Positions 1 through 7,755 of a stretch of 64,000 bases of DNA are shown piece by piece. The stretch covers positions 58,171-122,170 of the forward strand of contig JAFZKH010000001.1 in NCBI GenBank assembly GCA_017553685.1. Direction: 5' to 3'. Both the position numbers and the translations under genes were made by a program. Positions within the stretch are counted from its first letter, which is position 1, and each line of letters opens with the position of its first letter. Under the pieces are notes generated by a model. That model was not told where the DNA came from. It ran no database searches and saw only the letters and a program-made list of their open reading frames with translations. This DNA is from Bacilli bacterium (lineage in GTDB: Bacteria > Bacillota_I > Bacilli_A > RF39 > UBA660).

Positions 1-851
1 CTAAATGCCCTAATTGTGATATAACTCTTACTTATCATAAAACTAGTGATATGAATAGATGTCATTATTGTGGATATGCAGATAATAATAAAAAAGTATG
101 TAAGAAATGTAATACTCCATTAACTAATGTAGGATTAGGTACTGAAAAAGTAGAAGAAGAAATAACTAAATTATTTCCATCTGCTAGAGTTCTTAGAATG
201 GATATAGATACTACTAGTAATAAAGGATCTCATAATAAAATAATAGAGAAATTTATGAATCATGAAGCAGATATCTTAGTAGGAACTCAAATGATATCTA
301 AAGGACTAGATTTTCCATTAGTTACTTTAGTAGGAGTCATAAATGCAGATACTATTCTAAATCTACCTGATTTTAGATCATCTGAAAAAACATATGATTT
401 AATATCTCAAGTATCTGGTAGAGCAGGTAGATCTAATTTAAAAGGAAAAGTAGTAATTCAAACATATAATAAAGATAATTATGCTATTAAATTAGTTTCA
501 TCTAATAATTATGAAGACTTCTATAATGAAGAAATAACTATTAGAAAGAAATTATATTATCCACCATATTCTTTTATTGCTCTTATAAAAGTAGGTGGAA
601 AAGATTTTAATAATACTTTAAAAGAAGCTAATAAAATAGGAGACTATTTAAGAAGTAATATAGATAAAGAAATAGTACTAGGTCCATCAGTAGGTTCTTT
701 ATCTAGAATAAATAATATTTATTATTTTGAAATAATTATTAAATATAGAGATAAAGATAATATTATTAAATTATTAAATGATGTTAGAAATATAACTATT
801 AATAATAGTAAAATTAACGTCCAATTTGATATTAATCCTAATGCTTTTTAA
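1..851 (+). CDS. priA: Primosomal replication-restart helicase PriA, C-terminal part
   Basis: The gene enters from the left edge: the frame beginning at base 3 is open from the first codon, so the start, the DNA-binding domain and Walker A lie outside the window. What remains is the second half of the helicase core. Zinc-binding cysteine pairs are visible (CPNC from base 6, CHYCG from base 60, CKKC about base 105), followed by helicase motifs ILVGTQMISKGLDFP and QVSGRAGRS with its arginine finger. PriA unwinds DNA at stalled forks and D-loops and reloads the replicative helicase. The gene ends at TAA with no clear hairpin behind it. Family assignment is secure; completeness cannot be judged. 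Confidence 0.95.
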   Translation, partial: KCPNCDITLTYHKTSDMNRCHYCGYADNNKKVCKKCNTPLTNVGLGTEKVEEEITKLFPSARVLRMDIDTTSNKGSHNKIIEKFMNHEADILVGTQMISKGLDFPLVTLVGVINADTILNLPDFRSSEKTYDLISQVSGRAGRSNLKGKVVIQTYNKDNYAIKLVSSNNYEDFYNEEITIRKKLYYPPYSFIALIKVGGKDFNNTLKEANKIGDYLRSNIDKEIVLGPSVGSLSRINNIYYFEIIIKYRDKDNIIKLLNDVRNITINNSKINVQFDINPNAF

Positions 852-860
852 TAATTAATA

Positions 861-869
861 TGATATTAT
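861..869 (+). promoter_or_regulatory. Extended -10 promoter of the zinc-ribbon gene at 898
   Basis: TG at 861-862 followed by TATTAT at 864-869; no convincing -35. The start codon lies 28 bases downstream behind AGGAGG. Confidence 0.45.
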
Positions 870-897
870 AAATATATGCAAATAGGAGGTATTTATT

Positions 898-1743
898 ATG
901 GTTTGCAGTAAATGTGGAAAAGAATTAAAGGATGGTATTAAGTTTTGCTCTAGTTGTGGAACTAAAGTTGAAGCAAAAGTTGAACCAAAAAAAGAAACTA
1001 AGAAAGAAGTTAAAGTAGAACCTGTTAAAACAGAAGTAAGTCAAGGATCTAGTGCTCTTGGAATAGTAAGTATGATTCTTGGTATTGTATCTATTATTTT
1101 CTCATGGATCTTAAGTATTTTTATTATATTAGTTCCAATTGCAGGTTTAATTTTAGGTTTATGTGCTAAAGGTAAAAAAGGATTCAAGATTACAGGTATT
1201 ATTTTAAATGCTGTATCAATAGCAGTTTGTATTATTATGTTTATTGCTGGTTTAGTAGCTGTTAAGGAAGGTATTAAAACTGCTACTCCTGAAATAGAAA
1301 AAGGTATTAAAACAGTTGAAAAAACAGTTAAATCCGTATATCCATATGGAACTTGGACTTGTGTAAGTTATTATAGTTCTGAAGCTACTCAATATTCAGA
1401 TGATGTAACTAAAGCTCCAGCTGATTCTAAAACAGTATTAAATCTTTATACAGATAATTCATTTAGATATGGTCCATATTCTGAAAGTTATAAGAATTAT
1501 TATAAAGGAACATTTAAATATACTGTAGAAACAGAAAAGAATGAACAATATAAATCTAAAGGTGAATCATTTATGGATGTAAATGCTACAATTTCAGATG
1601 CTATGATAGATGGTCAAAAGGTTTATGATAAGACTGCTATGCATTTTGAAATGGAATTACTAGAAGTAGATGATAATGATACTGCTATAATTGGTTTCTA
1701 TGATAATTATTCAATAAATAACATATATTATTGTCAAAGATAA
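898..1743 (+). CDS. Zinc-ribbon membrane protein with extracytoplasmic domain
   Basis: 281 residues. The N-terminus is a small zinc ribbon (CSKCGKELKDG...FCSSCG, residues 3-22) followed by a Lys/Glu-rich linker. Residues about 50-120 form two or three hydrophobic segments rich in glycine (ALGIVSMILGIVSII...GLILGLC), resembling DUF4190-type membrane segments. The last 150 residues are polar, start with YPYGTWTCVSYY, and probably lie outside the cell. It is one of four proteins of this design in the window (also 4516, 5727, 20600). Role unknown; the pattern of a cytoplasmic ribbon, membrane segments and an outer domain would suit a sensor or envelope factor, but that is inference. Start supported by AGGAGG. 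Confidence 0.8.
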   Translation: MVCSKCGKELKDGIKFCSSCGTKVEAKVEPKKETKKEVKVEPVKTEVSQGSSALGIVSMILGIVSIIFSWILSIFIILVPIAGLILGLCAKGKKGFKITGIILNAVSIAVCIIMFIAGLVAVKEGIKTATPEIEKGIKTVEKTVKSVYPYGTWTCVSYYSSEATQYSDDVTKAPADSKTVLNLYTDNSFRYGPYSESYKNYYKGTFKYTVETEKNEQYKSKGESFMDVNATISDAMIDGQKVYDKTAMHFEMELLEVDDNDTAIIGFYDNYSINNIYYCQR

Positions 1744-1766
1744 GAAGGTTAAAACCTTCTTTTTTT
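1743..1766 (+). terminator. Rho-independent terminator after the zinc-ribbon gene
   Basis: Stem AGAAGGTT/AACCTTCT (1743-1750, 1753-1760) followed by six T. The first stem base is the last base of the stop codon. Confidence 0.85.
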
Positions 1767-1779
1767 ATGTAAAATACCC

Positions 1780-1809
1780 TTGTCAAATAAAGAAAAAATG
1801 TGCTATAAT
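1780..1809 (+). promoter_or_regulatory. rpsB-tsf promoter
   Basis: -35 TTGTCA at 1780-1785, 18-base spacer, extended -10 TGC-TATAAT at 1801-1809. Predicted transcript start near 1816, giving a leader of about 105 bases. Confidence 0.8.
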
Positions 1810-1811
1810 AT

Positions 1812-1921
1812 CTTTGCTTTTAGAAAAAATGCACAAATATTGATTTGTGAACCGTGTGCAAGTAATTGTGGGGAGCAAAGAAGAGATATTTGGAAGATGA
1901 AACAAAAGGAGGAATTTATTT
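1812..1921 (+). promoter_or_regulatory. Structured 5' leader of rpsB (candidate S2 autoregulatory leader)
   Basis: The leader folds: an outer stem CTTTGCT (1812-1818) with AGCAAAG (1874-1880) encloses a hairpin CACAAAT/ATTTGTG (1832-1838, 1843-1849) that competes with TGCACA/TGTGCA (1830-1835, 1855-1860). A run of G at 1869-1873 (GTGGGGAG context) lies next to the closing stem. The SD AGGAGG sits downstream at about 1907. Ribosomal protein operons are often controlled by such leaders; S2 itself is the obvious candidate ligand. The pairings are seen; the regulatory role is inferred. Confidence 0.5.
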
Positions 1922-3010
1922 ATGACAGTAGTTTCAATGAGCTATTTATTAGAAGCAGGTGTTCATTTTGGACATCAAACAAAAAGATGGAATCCTAAGA
2001 TGAAGGAATACATCTATACATCTAGAGATGACATTTATATTATCGATCTTCAAAAGACAGTTAAGAAGATTGAAGAAGCATATGATGCTTTAAAGAAAAT
2101 TGCAGAAGATGGTGGAAAAGTTATCTTTGTTGGTACAAAGAAACAAGCACAAGAAGCTGCAAAAGAAGAAGCTATCAGATCTGATAGTTATTACATGGTA
2201 GAAAGATGGTTAGGAGGTACTCTTACTAACTTTAGAACTATCAAAAGAAGAATTAACAGAATTGAACAAATCGAAAAGATGGAAGAAAATGGTACTTTCG
2301 AAATGTTACCTAAGAAAGAAGTTATTAAAATCAGAAAAGAATATGACAAATTAAAACTTTATTTCGAAGGTGTTAGAGAAATGAAGAAAATGCCAGATGC
2401 TATGATTATAGTAGATCCTAAGAAAGAATTAAATGCTATAAGAGAAGCTAGAAAATTAAATATCCCAGTATTCGGTATTGTTGATACAAACTGTGATCCA
2501 GATTTAGTAGATTATGTTATTCCAGCTAATGATGATGCTGTAAGATCTATTAAAGTAGTACTTGGAGTATTAACTAACGCTATTTGTGAAGCAACAAATA
2601 AAGAATTAGTAGACTATGTTACTGAAGACGATAAAGTTAATATGGCTGAAGTAATTGAAGAAATTGATGTAGCAGAAAAAGAAGATAAAGTAGTTGAAGA
2701 AAAACCTGTTAAGAAAACAGTTAAAAAAGAAGTTAAAGAAGAAAAAGTAGAAGAAGTTAAAGAAGAAAAGAAAGCAACTAAGAAGACTACTAAGAAAGAA
2801 GAAACTAAAGAAGAAAAACCAGCTAAGAAAGAAACTAAAAAAACTGAAGTAAAAGAAGAAAAGAAAACTACTAAGAAAGCTACTAAAAAAGAAGAAAAAG
2901 TAGATTTATCTACATTAACTGTTGCTGAATTAAAAGAAATGGCTAAAGCTAAAGGTATCGAAGGATATACTAAATTAAAAAAAGCTGAATTAATTGATGC
3001 TTTAAAATAA
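1922..3010 (+). CDS. rpsB: Small ribosomal subunit protein S2 with C-terminal Rho_N-like extension
   Basis: Residues 1-235 are canonical S2 ([42 protein letters not shown]). S2 is needed late in 30S assembly and recruits S1 where present. The protein is 362 residues, over 100 longer than usual. Residues 245-327 are a Lys/Glu/Thr repeat-like tail (KKTTKKEE units), and 329-362 form a compact domain ([29 protein letters not shown]) that fits the Rho N-terminal/SAP-like fold. Codons throughout match the neighbours. Co-transcribed with tsf 17 bases downstream. Start is supported by AGGAGG and the conserved N-terminus. Confidence 0.98.
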   Translation: MTVVSMSYLLEAGVHFGHQTKRWNPKMKEYIYTSRDDIYIIDLQKTVKKIEEAYDALKKIAEDGGKVIFVGTKKQAQEAAKEEAIRSDSYYMVERWLGGTLTNFRTIKRRINRIEQIEKMEENGTFEMLPKKEVIKIRKEYDKLKLYFEGVREMKKMPDAMIIVDPKKELNAIREARKLNIPVFGIVDTNCDPDLVDYVIPANDDAVRSIKVVLGVLTNAICEATNKELVDYVTEDDKVNMAEVIEEIDVAEKEDKVVEEKPVKKTVKKEVKEEKVEEVKEEKKATKKTTKKEETKEEKPAKKETKKTEVKEEKKTTKKATKKEEKVDLSTLTVAELKEMAKAKGIEGYTKLKKAELIDALK

Positions 3011-3027
3011 TAAAAGGAGAATAAAAA

Positions 3028-3894
3028 ATGGATGCAAGTTTAGTTAAAAAATTAAAAGATATGACTAATGCTGGTTTAATGGATTGTAAAAAAGCATTAG
3101 AAGAAAATAATGAAAATATAGATGAAGCTGTTAAATGGCTTCGTGAAAAAGGTATTGCTAAGGCTGCTAAGAAACAAGATAGAATAGCTGCTGAAGGATT
3201 ATCTACAGTATTAATTAATGGTAATAATGCTGTTATCTTAGAAGTTAACTGTGAAACTGATTTCGTTGCTAAAAACGAAAGATTTACAGGTCTTTTAGAT
3301 AAGATTGCTAATGCATTAGTTAATAGTGATACTACTACTATGGAAGAAGCTATGGCTGTAGCTACTGATGAAGGAACTATTAATGATTCAGTTATTAATT
3401 TAACTGCTACACTTGGAGAAAAAATTTCATTTAGAAGATTTACTAAATTAACTAAATCTGATGATCAAGTATTTGGTAAATATATTCATATGGGTGGAAA
3501 AATATCTGCATTAACAGTTGTTAATGGATCAGATGAAATAGTTGCTAATGATGTTGCTATGCATTTAGCTGCTATGAATCCTAAATATATTTCTAAAGAT
3601 TTAGTTCCAGAAAAAGATATTGAAGAAGAAAAAGAAGTATTAAAAGAAAAAGCAATTAACGAAGGTAAACCTGAAGCTATTGCTGAAAAGATTGTTATGG
3701 GTGGAATTTCTAAGTTCTTTAAAGAAAACTGTATAGTTGAACAAGAATATGTTAAAGATCCATCTAAGACAGTTGGAGTATACCTTTCATCAAATAACTC
3801 TTCATTAGTTAACATGGTTAGATATGAAGTTGGAGAAGGTATCGAAAAGAGAGAAGAAAACTTCGCTGAAGAAGTTATGGCTCAAATGAAGTAA
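3028..3894 (+). CDS. tsf: Translation elongation factor Ts
   Basis: 288 residues. EF-Ts exchanges GDP for GTP on EF-Tu. The N-terminal UBA-like domain is intact (LVKKLKDMTNAGLMDCKKAL), followed by the motif VILEVNCETDFVAKNERF and two core subdomains ending in a coiled segment and VGEGIEKREENFAEEV. Length is normal for the family. Preceded by AAGGAG and transcribed with rpsB. In most Bacilli pyrH follows; here it is missing and the operon ends with a hairpin over the stop codon region. Confidence 0.98.
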   Translation: MDASLVKKLKDMTNAGLMDCKKALEENNENIDEAVKWLREKGIAKAAKKQDRIAAEGLSTVLINGNNAVILEVNCETDFVAKNERFTGLLDKIANALVNSDTTTMEEAMAVATDEGTINDSVINLTATLGEKISFRRFTKLTKSDDQVFGKYIHMGGKISALTVVNGSDEIVANDVAMHLAAMNPKYISKDLVPEKDIEEEKEVLKEKAINEGKPEAIAEKIVMGGISKFFKENCIVEQEYVKDPSKTVGVYLSSNNSSLVNMVRYEVGEGIEKREENFAEEVMAQMK

Positions 3895-3917
3895 TGATGT
3901 AAATCATTACTTTTTTT
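3891..3917 (+). terminator. Terminator of rpsB-tsf
   Basis: Stem GTAATGAT/ATCATTAC (3891-3898, 3903-3910) with seven T; the tsf stop codon lies inside the stem. Confidence 0.9.
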
Positions 3918-3926
3918 ATTATTTTA

Positions 3927-3935
3927 TGATATAAT
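3927..3935 (+). promoter_or_regulatory. Extended -10 promoter of frr
   Basis: TG-A-TATAAT directly behind the tsf terminator T-tract; start codon 23 bases downstream. Confidence 0.7.
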
Positions 3936-3958
3936 TATATTAGAAATGAGGTATGAAT

Positions 3959-4504
3959 ATGTTAGATGATATTCTTTTAGAAGTAGAAGAAAAAATGTCA
4001 AAGTCTATTGAATCATTAAAAGATAGGCTTACAAATATAAGAGCAGGTAGAGCTAATCCATCAATGCTTGATGGTGTTAAGGTTAATTATTATGGAACTG
4101 AAACTCCACTTAATCAAGTAGCTAATATTTCTGTTCCAGAAGCTAGAAAGTTACAAATTAAACCATATGATAAATCTTGTTTATCAGATATAGAAAAGGC
4201 TATTTATGAAGCTGATCTTGGTTTAACACCTAATAATACTGGTGAAGTAATATTTATTACTATTCCAGAACTTACTGAAGATAGAAGAAAAGAGCTTGTT
4301 AAACAAGCTAAAGCTATGGGAGAAGAAGCTAAAATAGCTTTAAGAAATATTAGACAAGATGCTAATAATGATATTAAGAGACTTGAATTAAATGAAGATG
4401 AAGAAAAATATGGTCAAAATGAAGTTCAAGAATTAATTAATAAATTTAATAAACAAGTTGAAGATATATCTGCTGAAAAAGAAAAAGAATTAATGACTAT
4501 ATAG
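3959..4504 (+). CDS. frr: Ribosome recycling factor
   Basis: 181 residues from ATG 3959. RRF splits post-termination ribosomes together with EF-G. The three-helix bundle sequence is typical: LTNIRAGRANPSMLDGVKVNYYG, the beta-sandwich segment ANISVPEARKL, and KQAKAMGEEAKIALRNIRQDAN. An in-frame ATG at 3953 lies one base from the SD GAGGT, so 3959, seven bases away, is the better start. It has its own promoter, separate from rpsB-tsf. The next gene begins 11 bases after the stop codon, so the zinc-ribbon genes downstream are probably co-transcribed. Confidence 0.97.
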   Translation: MLDDILLEVEEKMSKSIESLKDRLTNIRAGRANPSMLDGVKVNYYGTETPLNQVANISVPEARKLQIKPYDKSCLSDIEKAIYEADLGLTPNNTGEVIFITIPELTEDRRKELVKQAKAMGEEAKIALRNIRQDANNDIKRLELNEDEEKYGQNEVQELINKFNKQVEDISAEKEKELMTI

Positions 4505-4515
4505 TGGAGGGTATT

Positions 4516-5712
4516 ATGTTTTGTGGAAATTGTGGTACTAAATTAAAAGATGGTAAATGTCCTAAATGTGATAAAAAGGTTGAAAAGAAAACTGAAAAAG
4601 TAAAGGCTGAAAAAGTTGTAACTAAAAAAACTGAAGTAGTTAATGAAAAAGCTAATTTTGCTTGGGCTGTTTTAGGTTTTTGCGTTCCAGTAGTAGGTCT
4701 AATATTATTTTTAGTATTTAAAAATAGTAGAAAGGACTTATCTAAAAAAGCTGGAATAGGAGCTTTAATTGGATTCATTAAAAATGTAATTGTTATTATA
4801 TTATGTTATGTTTTTACATTTTTAAGTGTATATAATGTAGTTAATTATATTGGACATAATTATCCTGAGAATCCATTAGATTACCCAGATCCTTGGGGTG
4901 ATATTTATAATGATGACGATGATGACGATGCTGAAGATTATATAGATACTATTGAAATATCTAATATTAATACAGAAAAAGAAAACTTAGTTGGACAAGA
5001 TTTCTTCCCTAGACAATTTGATGAGTTTGTTAATAAAGAATATAAATTTGAAAAGGGTATAACTGTTATTCGTAATAATGATCAAGTAGCTATTAAAGAT
5101 ACTTATGAAAACAAAGTATTATTTAATTATAATAATGTTAAGAAAGCATATTATCATGAATTTGATTGTTCTGGTATTGATACAATTCTTATAGTAACAA
5201 ATGATAAAGCATATTATATTAATGTAAATGAACATGTTTTATCAAATATAAAAGCAGTTGAAATAACAGGTAAATATAACGGATACTTTTATACTTATAA
5301 TCAATCATTTACATGTGGTGGATCTATTATTGCATTAGGTAAAACATCTGATGGTAAATATTATGATTTAAATGGTGAAGCTATTTTAGATATGGATAAT
5401 CTTTATTATTATGATGATCCAAATAACTGGATTAGTACAAATAGAGAATCTAAGTTAGCTGGTGGTTCTGGTTCAGTTAAAGCTGTAGTAATTGGTAGTG
5501 TTAGTTCTTCAATGCAAGGATTTATTGATTCTTATGGATATGCTTATTCATATGTATATGATTATAGTTCTAGAGAAAACAATGTTAAGATAGAAAAAAT
5601 AAATAATAGTCCTGCTAAGAAAATTGAATATAATTATGGTAAAGATACAGTAACAATTATTTTTGAAAATGATGAAACATATACATTTGAATATGCTTCA
5701 CTTAATTATTAA
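4516..5712 (+). CDS. Zinc-ribbon membrane protein with acidic linker and outer domain
   Basis: 398 residues from ATG 4516 (GGAGG 5 bases upstream; a GTG at 4504 overlapping the frr stop is less likely). N-terminal zinc ribbon CGNCGTKLKDGKCPKC, a Lys/Glu linker, two or three hydrophobic segments (about residues 50-115), then an Asp tract (DDDDDD, bases about 4913-4930) and a 260-residue polar region with tandem beta-strand character (VLFNYNNVKKAYYHEFDCSG, TYNQSFTCGGSIIALG). I do not recognise the outer domain. It is the second gene of the frr unit, next to another zinc-ribbon protein, but no functional link to recycling factor is apparent. Confidence 0.8.
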   Translation: MFCGNCGTKLKDGKCPKCDKKVEKKTEKVKAEKVVTKKTEVVNEKANFAWAVLGFCVPVVGLILFLVFKNSRKDLSKKAGIGALIGFIKNVIVIILCYVFTFLSVYNVVNYIGHNYPENPLDYPDPWGDIYNDDDDDDAEDYIDTIEISNINTEKENLVGQDFFPRQFDEFVNKEYKFEKGITVIRNNDQVAIKDTYENKVLFNYNNVKKAYYHEFDCSGIDTILIVTNDKAYYINVNEHVLSNIKAVEITGKYNGYFYTYNQSFTCGGSIIALGKTSDGKYYDLNGEAILDMDNLYYYDDPNNWISTNRESKLAGGSGSVKAVVIGSVSSSMQGFIDSYGYAYSYVYDYSSRENNVKIEKINNSPAKKIEYNYGKDTVTIIFENDETYTFEYASLNY

Positions 5713-5726
5713 TAGAGGCCCTAATT

Positions 5727-6242
5727 ATGTTTTGTGAAAATTGTGGATTTAAAATAAACGAAGGAGAAACTTTTTGTACAAACTGTGGAAATAAAAAGAA
5801 TGCAGTTATAGAAAGTACTCCAAAGAAAAGTAGATTAGCTGGTTTACCAGTATCTGCTAAAATAGGTTATGTATCTAGATTCGTAACACTAGGTTTAATA
5901 GCTTCAATAATTATTACTATTGTTGTATTAGTTATACTAGCTATAGCTAGTGGATGCTCTGGTTCTGATGATGCATGTGGATATGGAATACTTGGATTCT
6001 TTATATTTGGTGCAATATTCTTGGTAGCCTTTGTGTGGTATTATATAGTAGTTATTCCACCAATGTTTATACTTCCAACAGTATGGATTAAAAGAGGTAA
6101 GAATGTAAGTACAACTCTTGAAGTATTTAGAATTATTGGACTTGCATGTTTATATATTTTATTTTTATTACCAATAATGGTAGCTATTTTTAGTGGATTT
6201 GAAGGTTTACTAGAATTTGCTGGTAAAATACTTGGATACTAA
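5727..6242 (+). CDS. Small zinc-ribbon membrane protein
   Basis: 171 residues. Zinc ribbon CENCGFKINEGETFCTNCG at residues 3-21, a short basic linker, then three or four transmembrane segments (about 47-71, 85-113, 130-155). Unlike its neighbours at 898 and 4516 it has no large outer domain. A Cys-rich loop SGCSGSDDACGYG lies between the first two membrane segments, possibly a disulfide on the outer face. Starts 14 bases after the preceding gene, in the same transcription unit. Function unknown. Confidence 0.8.
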   Translation: MFCENCGFKINEGETFCTNCGNKKNAVIESTPKKSRLAGLPVSAKIGYVSRFVTLGLIASIIITIVVLVILAIASGCSGSDDACGYGILGFFIFGAIFLVAFVWYYIVVIPPMFILPTVWIKRGKNVSTTLEVFRIIGLACLYILFLLPIMVAIFSGFEGLLEFAGKILGY

Positions 6243-6247
6243 TTAAT

Positions 6248-6284
6248 AAATGTCAACTAAAAAGGTTGACATTTATTTTTATTT
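6248..6284 (+). terminator. Terminator before rpsP
   Basis: Ten-base stem AAATGTCAAC/GTTGACATTT (6248-6257, 6265-6274) and a T-rich tail. The descending arm contains TTGACA, the -35 of the next promoter. Confidence 0.85.
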
Positions 6285-6294
6285 GTTATATTAT
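6266..6294 (+). promoter_or_regulatory. rpsP promoter, -35 inside the upstream terminator
   Basis: TTGACA at 6266-6271 (terminator right arm), 17-base spacer, TATTAT at 6289-6294. An alternative extended -10 TGT-TATATT lies at 6284-6292. Confidence 0.6.
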
Positions 6295-6323
6295 TATATC
6301 AGTTGAAAAAAGGAGGAACGAAA

Positions 6324-6602
6324 ATGGCTGTTAAGATTAGATTAAAAAGAATGGGTGCTAAGAAAAGACCATTCTATAGATTAGTAGCTGCTGATTCAAG
6401 AAGTCCTAGAGATGGTAAGTTTATTGAAACTTTAGGAACTTATAATCCATTAGATGGACAAGTAGATATTAAAGAAGAAGAAACTTTAAAATGGTTAAGA
6501 ACAGGAGCTATTCCTACTGATACTGCTAGAAATTTATTATCTAGAGTAGGTATTATGGAAAAATTCCATGTTGAAAAAAATAGTAAAAAAGAGAGTAAAT
6601 AA
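6324..6602 (+). CDS. rpsP: Small ribosomal subunit protein S16
   Basis: 92 residues starting [20 protein letters not shown], the family signature; then [19 protein letters not shown] and [26 protein letters not shown]. The true start is ATG 6324 behind AAAGGAGG; an upstream TTG at 6303 would place the SD inside the protein. S16 stabilises the 5' domain of 16S rRNA. It pairs with khpA two bases downstream. The usual ylxH-type companions rimM and trmD are not present here. Confidence 0.98.
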   Translation: MAVKIRLKRMGAKKRPFYRLVAADSRSPRDGKFIETLGTYNPLDGQVDIKEEETLKWLRTGAIPTDTARNLLSRVGIMEKFHVEKNSKKESK

Positions 6603-6604
6603 TT

Positions 6605-6847
6605 ATGAGTTTAGTAGAATTAACAGAAATGATTATTAAATCTTTAGTTAGTGATCCAGATTCAGTATCTGTTAAAGAATTTGATGAAGAAGATGGAATT
6701 CTAATTGAAGTAGTAGTTAATGAAGAAGAAGCTGGTGCTATTATTGGTAAATCTGGTAAGATTGCTAATTCTATAAGAACTATAGTACAAGCTAGTTCTA
6801 ATTTAAAAGATAGAAAGAAAGTTAAAATAAACATTACAACATTGTAA
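6605..6847 (+). CDS. khpA: KH-domain RNA-binding protein KhpA
   Basis: 80 residues, a single KH domain with the invariant GAIIGKSGKIANSIR loop (about residues 45-60). KhpA works with KhpB/Jag as a global RNA chaperone that in other Bacillota influences division and cell-wall growth. It follows rpsP by two bases, the standard order in Bacillota. The stop codon TAA (6845-6847) lies inside the terminator stem, so the last residues are encoded by the hairpin. Confidence 0.95.
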   Translation: MSLVELTEMIIKSLVSDPDSVSVKEFDEEDGILIEVVVNEEEAGAIIGKSGKIANSIRTIVQASSNLKDRKKVKINITTL

Positions 6848-6856
6848 TGTTTTTTT
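6830..6856 (+). terminator. Terminator of rpsP-khpA
   Basis: Stem AACATTACA/TGTAATGTT (6830-6838, 6843-6851) then T; contains the khpA stop codon. Confidence 0.85.
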
Positions 6857-6857
6857 A

Positions 6858-6887
6858 TTGACTTTATATTCATATATTACATATAAT
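6858..6887 (+). promoter_or_regulatory. Promoter of the gene at 6914
   Basis: TTGACT at 6858-6863 immediately after the T-tract, 18-base spacer, TATAAT at 6882-6887. Confidence 0.65.
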
Positions 6888-6913
6888 ATAAAGTATTATT
6901 AGGAGGCCTTAGT

Positions 6914-7657
6914 ATGTCTGAAATAAAATATAGAGAACAAGATTATGTACCTTTAATTAAGGGAATATTTTATGATGGTAATGCATATGGTATTGGTAAT
7001 ATGTTACCTAAAGAGGAATTTTATAGTATCGTAGAAACAGAAAATGCAATTGAATGTATTGTAGGTATATTTGAAAAATATATGGGAGCTATGTCTGATC
7101 CAAGATTTGTAGAATATATTGGAGGAGAATCTAGTTCTGATTTTAGTAAAATAGTCTTATGGTGCGATTATGCTCTTATTTGTCCAAAAAGTATTGCTGA
7201 ATGGTATAGTGCTGGTATAAAAGATTTTTTTGTAGTTGATGAAAATCATAACTATGTATTTAATGGTCAAACAGAGGGTGTACTTTTTTATAATCAACTT
7301 TTAGGTGCAATGTCTCTATCTGATATTGTTGCAATTAGGGTATTTGATGCTTCTGCTCATAAAGATGAAAGTAATACTGATAAATATGGTGCTGTTGATT
7401 CTATGCGCTTGATTGATGAGTGCCTAGGTGATGATTTAATTGGATTATATATTGTTAACTTAAAGGACTTTATACAAGGATTAAAAGAACATGGATATAT
7501 AATTAGATCTGGTAGTAAACCAATGAATCATATTCTTGATTATGAAAATGCCTTTGGTGATTTAAGTAACGATAATGGAATAAGTATAGTGGCAGATATA
7601 ACTAAAAAAGATGAAATGAAACATACTATGCATCCTAAGAAAAATAAAGAAGATTAA
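6914..7657 (+). CDS. Unrecognised cytoplasmic protein
   Basis: 247 residues, no signal peptide or membrane segment, preceded by AGGAGG. Mixed alpha/beta composition with a Cys-containing centre (IVLWCDYALICPKS) and a C-terminal tail rich in Lys and His (KHTMHPKKNKED). I do not recognise the family. It is a single-gene unit with its own promoter and terminator. An acidic patch DASAHKDESNTDKYGAVDSM lies near residue 145. No function is proposed. Confidence 0.75.
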   Translation: MSEIKYREQDYVPLIKGIFYDGNAYGIGNMLPKEEFYSIVETENAIECIVGIFEKYMGAMSDPRFVEYIGGESSSDFSKIVLWCDYALICPKSIAEWYSAGIKDFFVVDENHNYVFNGQTEGVLFYNQLLGAMSLSDIVAIRVFDASAHKDESNTDKYGAVDSMRLIDECLGDDLIGLYIVNLKDFIQGLKEHGYIIRSGSKPMNHILDYENAFGDLSNDNGISIVADITKKDEMKHTMHPKKNKED

Positions 7658-7680
7658 AAGAGTATTTTATACTCTTTTTA
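7656..7680 (+). terminator. Terminator after the gene at 6914
   Basis: AAAAGAGTA/TACTCTTTT stem (7656-7664, 7670-7678) overlapping the stop codon, followed by T. Confidence 0.85.
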
Positions 7681-7695
7681 TTTATGCCTCAAAAA

Positions 7696-7725
7696 TTGGA
7701 CAAAATATGGGTTTTATGGTAGTAT
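7696..7725 (+). promoter_or_regulatory. Possible promoter of the gene at 7756
   Basis: TTGGAC at 7696-7701, 18-base spacer, extended -10 TGG-TAGTAT ending at 7725. Weaker than most in the window. Confidence 0.4.
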
Positions 7726-7735
7726 ATAGGCTATT

Positions 7736-7749
7736 AAAAAAAGGGGGGG
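7736..7749 (+). promoter_or_regulatory. Homopolymeric ribosome binding site A7G7
   Basis: Seven A followed by seven G, six bases before ATG 7756. An all-G SD is unusual among these genes, which mostly use AGGAGG or AGGTGA. Homopolymer length change could alter translation of the downstream gene; this is inference. Confidence 0.6.
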
Positions 7750-7755
7750 TAATAT

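Noticed and set aside
1780..1998. Plus-strand ORF of 72 codons over the rpsB leader
   Set aside because: It starts in the -35, runs through the promoter and leader hairpins and overlaps the rpsB start in another frame; no SD. It is a chance frame.
2700..2920. Tandem-repeat artefact in the rpsB tail
   Set aside because: The Lys/Glu units vary in codons and order, the frame stays open and a folded domain follows, so it is a real low-complexity linker.
3486..3815. Minus-strand ORF of 109 codons inside tsf
   Set aside because: Antisense shadow of a conserved gene with no SD or promoter; AT-biased codons in tsf leave the opposite frame open. Similar shadows at 4497-4778, 6553-6873, 29206-29574, 27555-27896 and 60759-61004 were also dropped.
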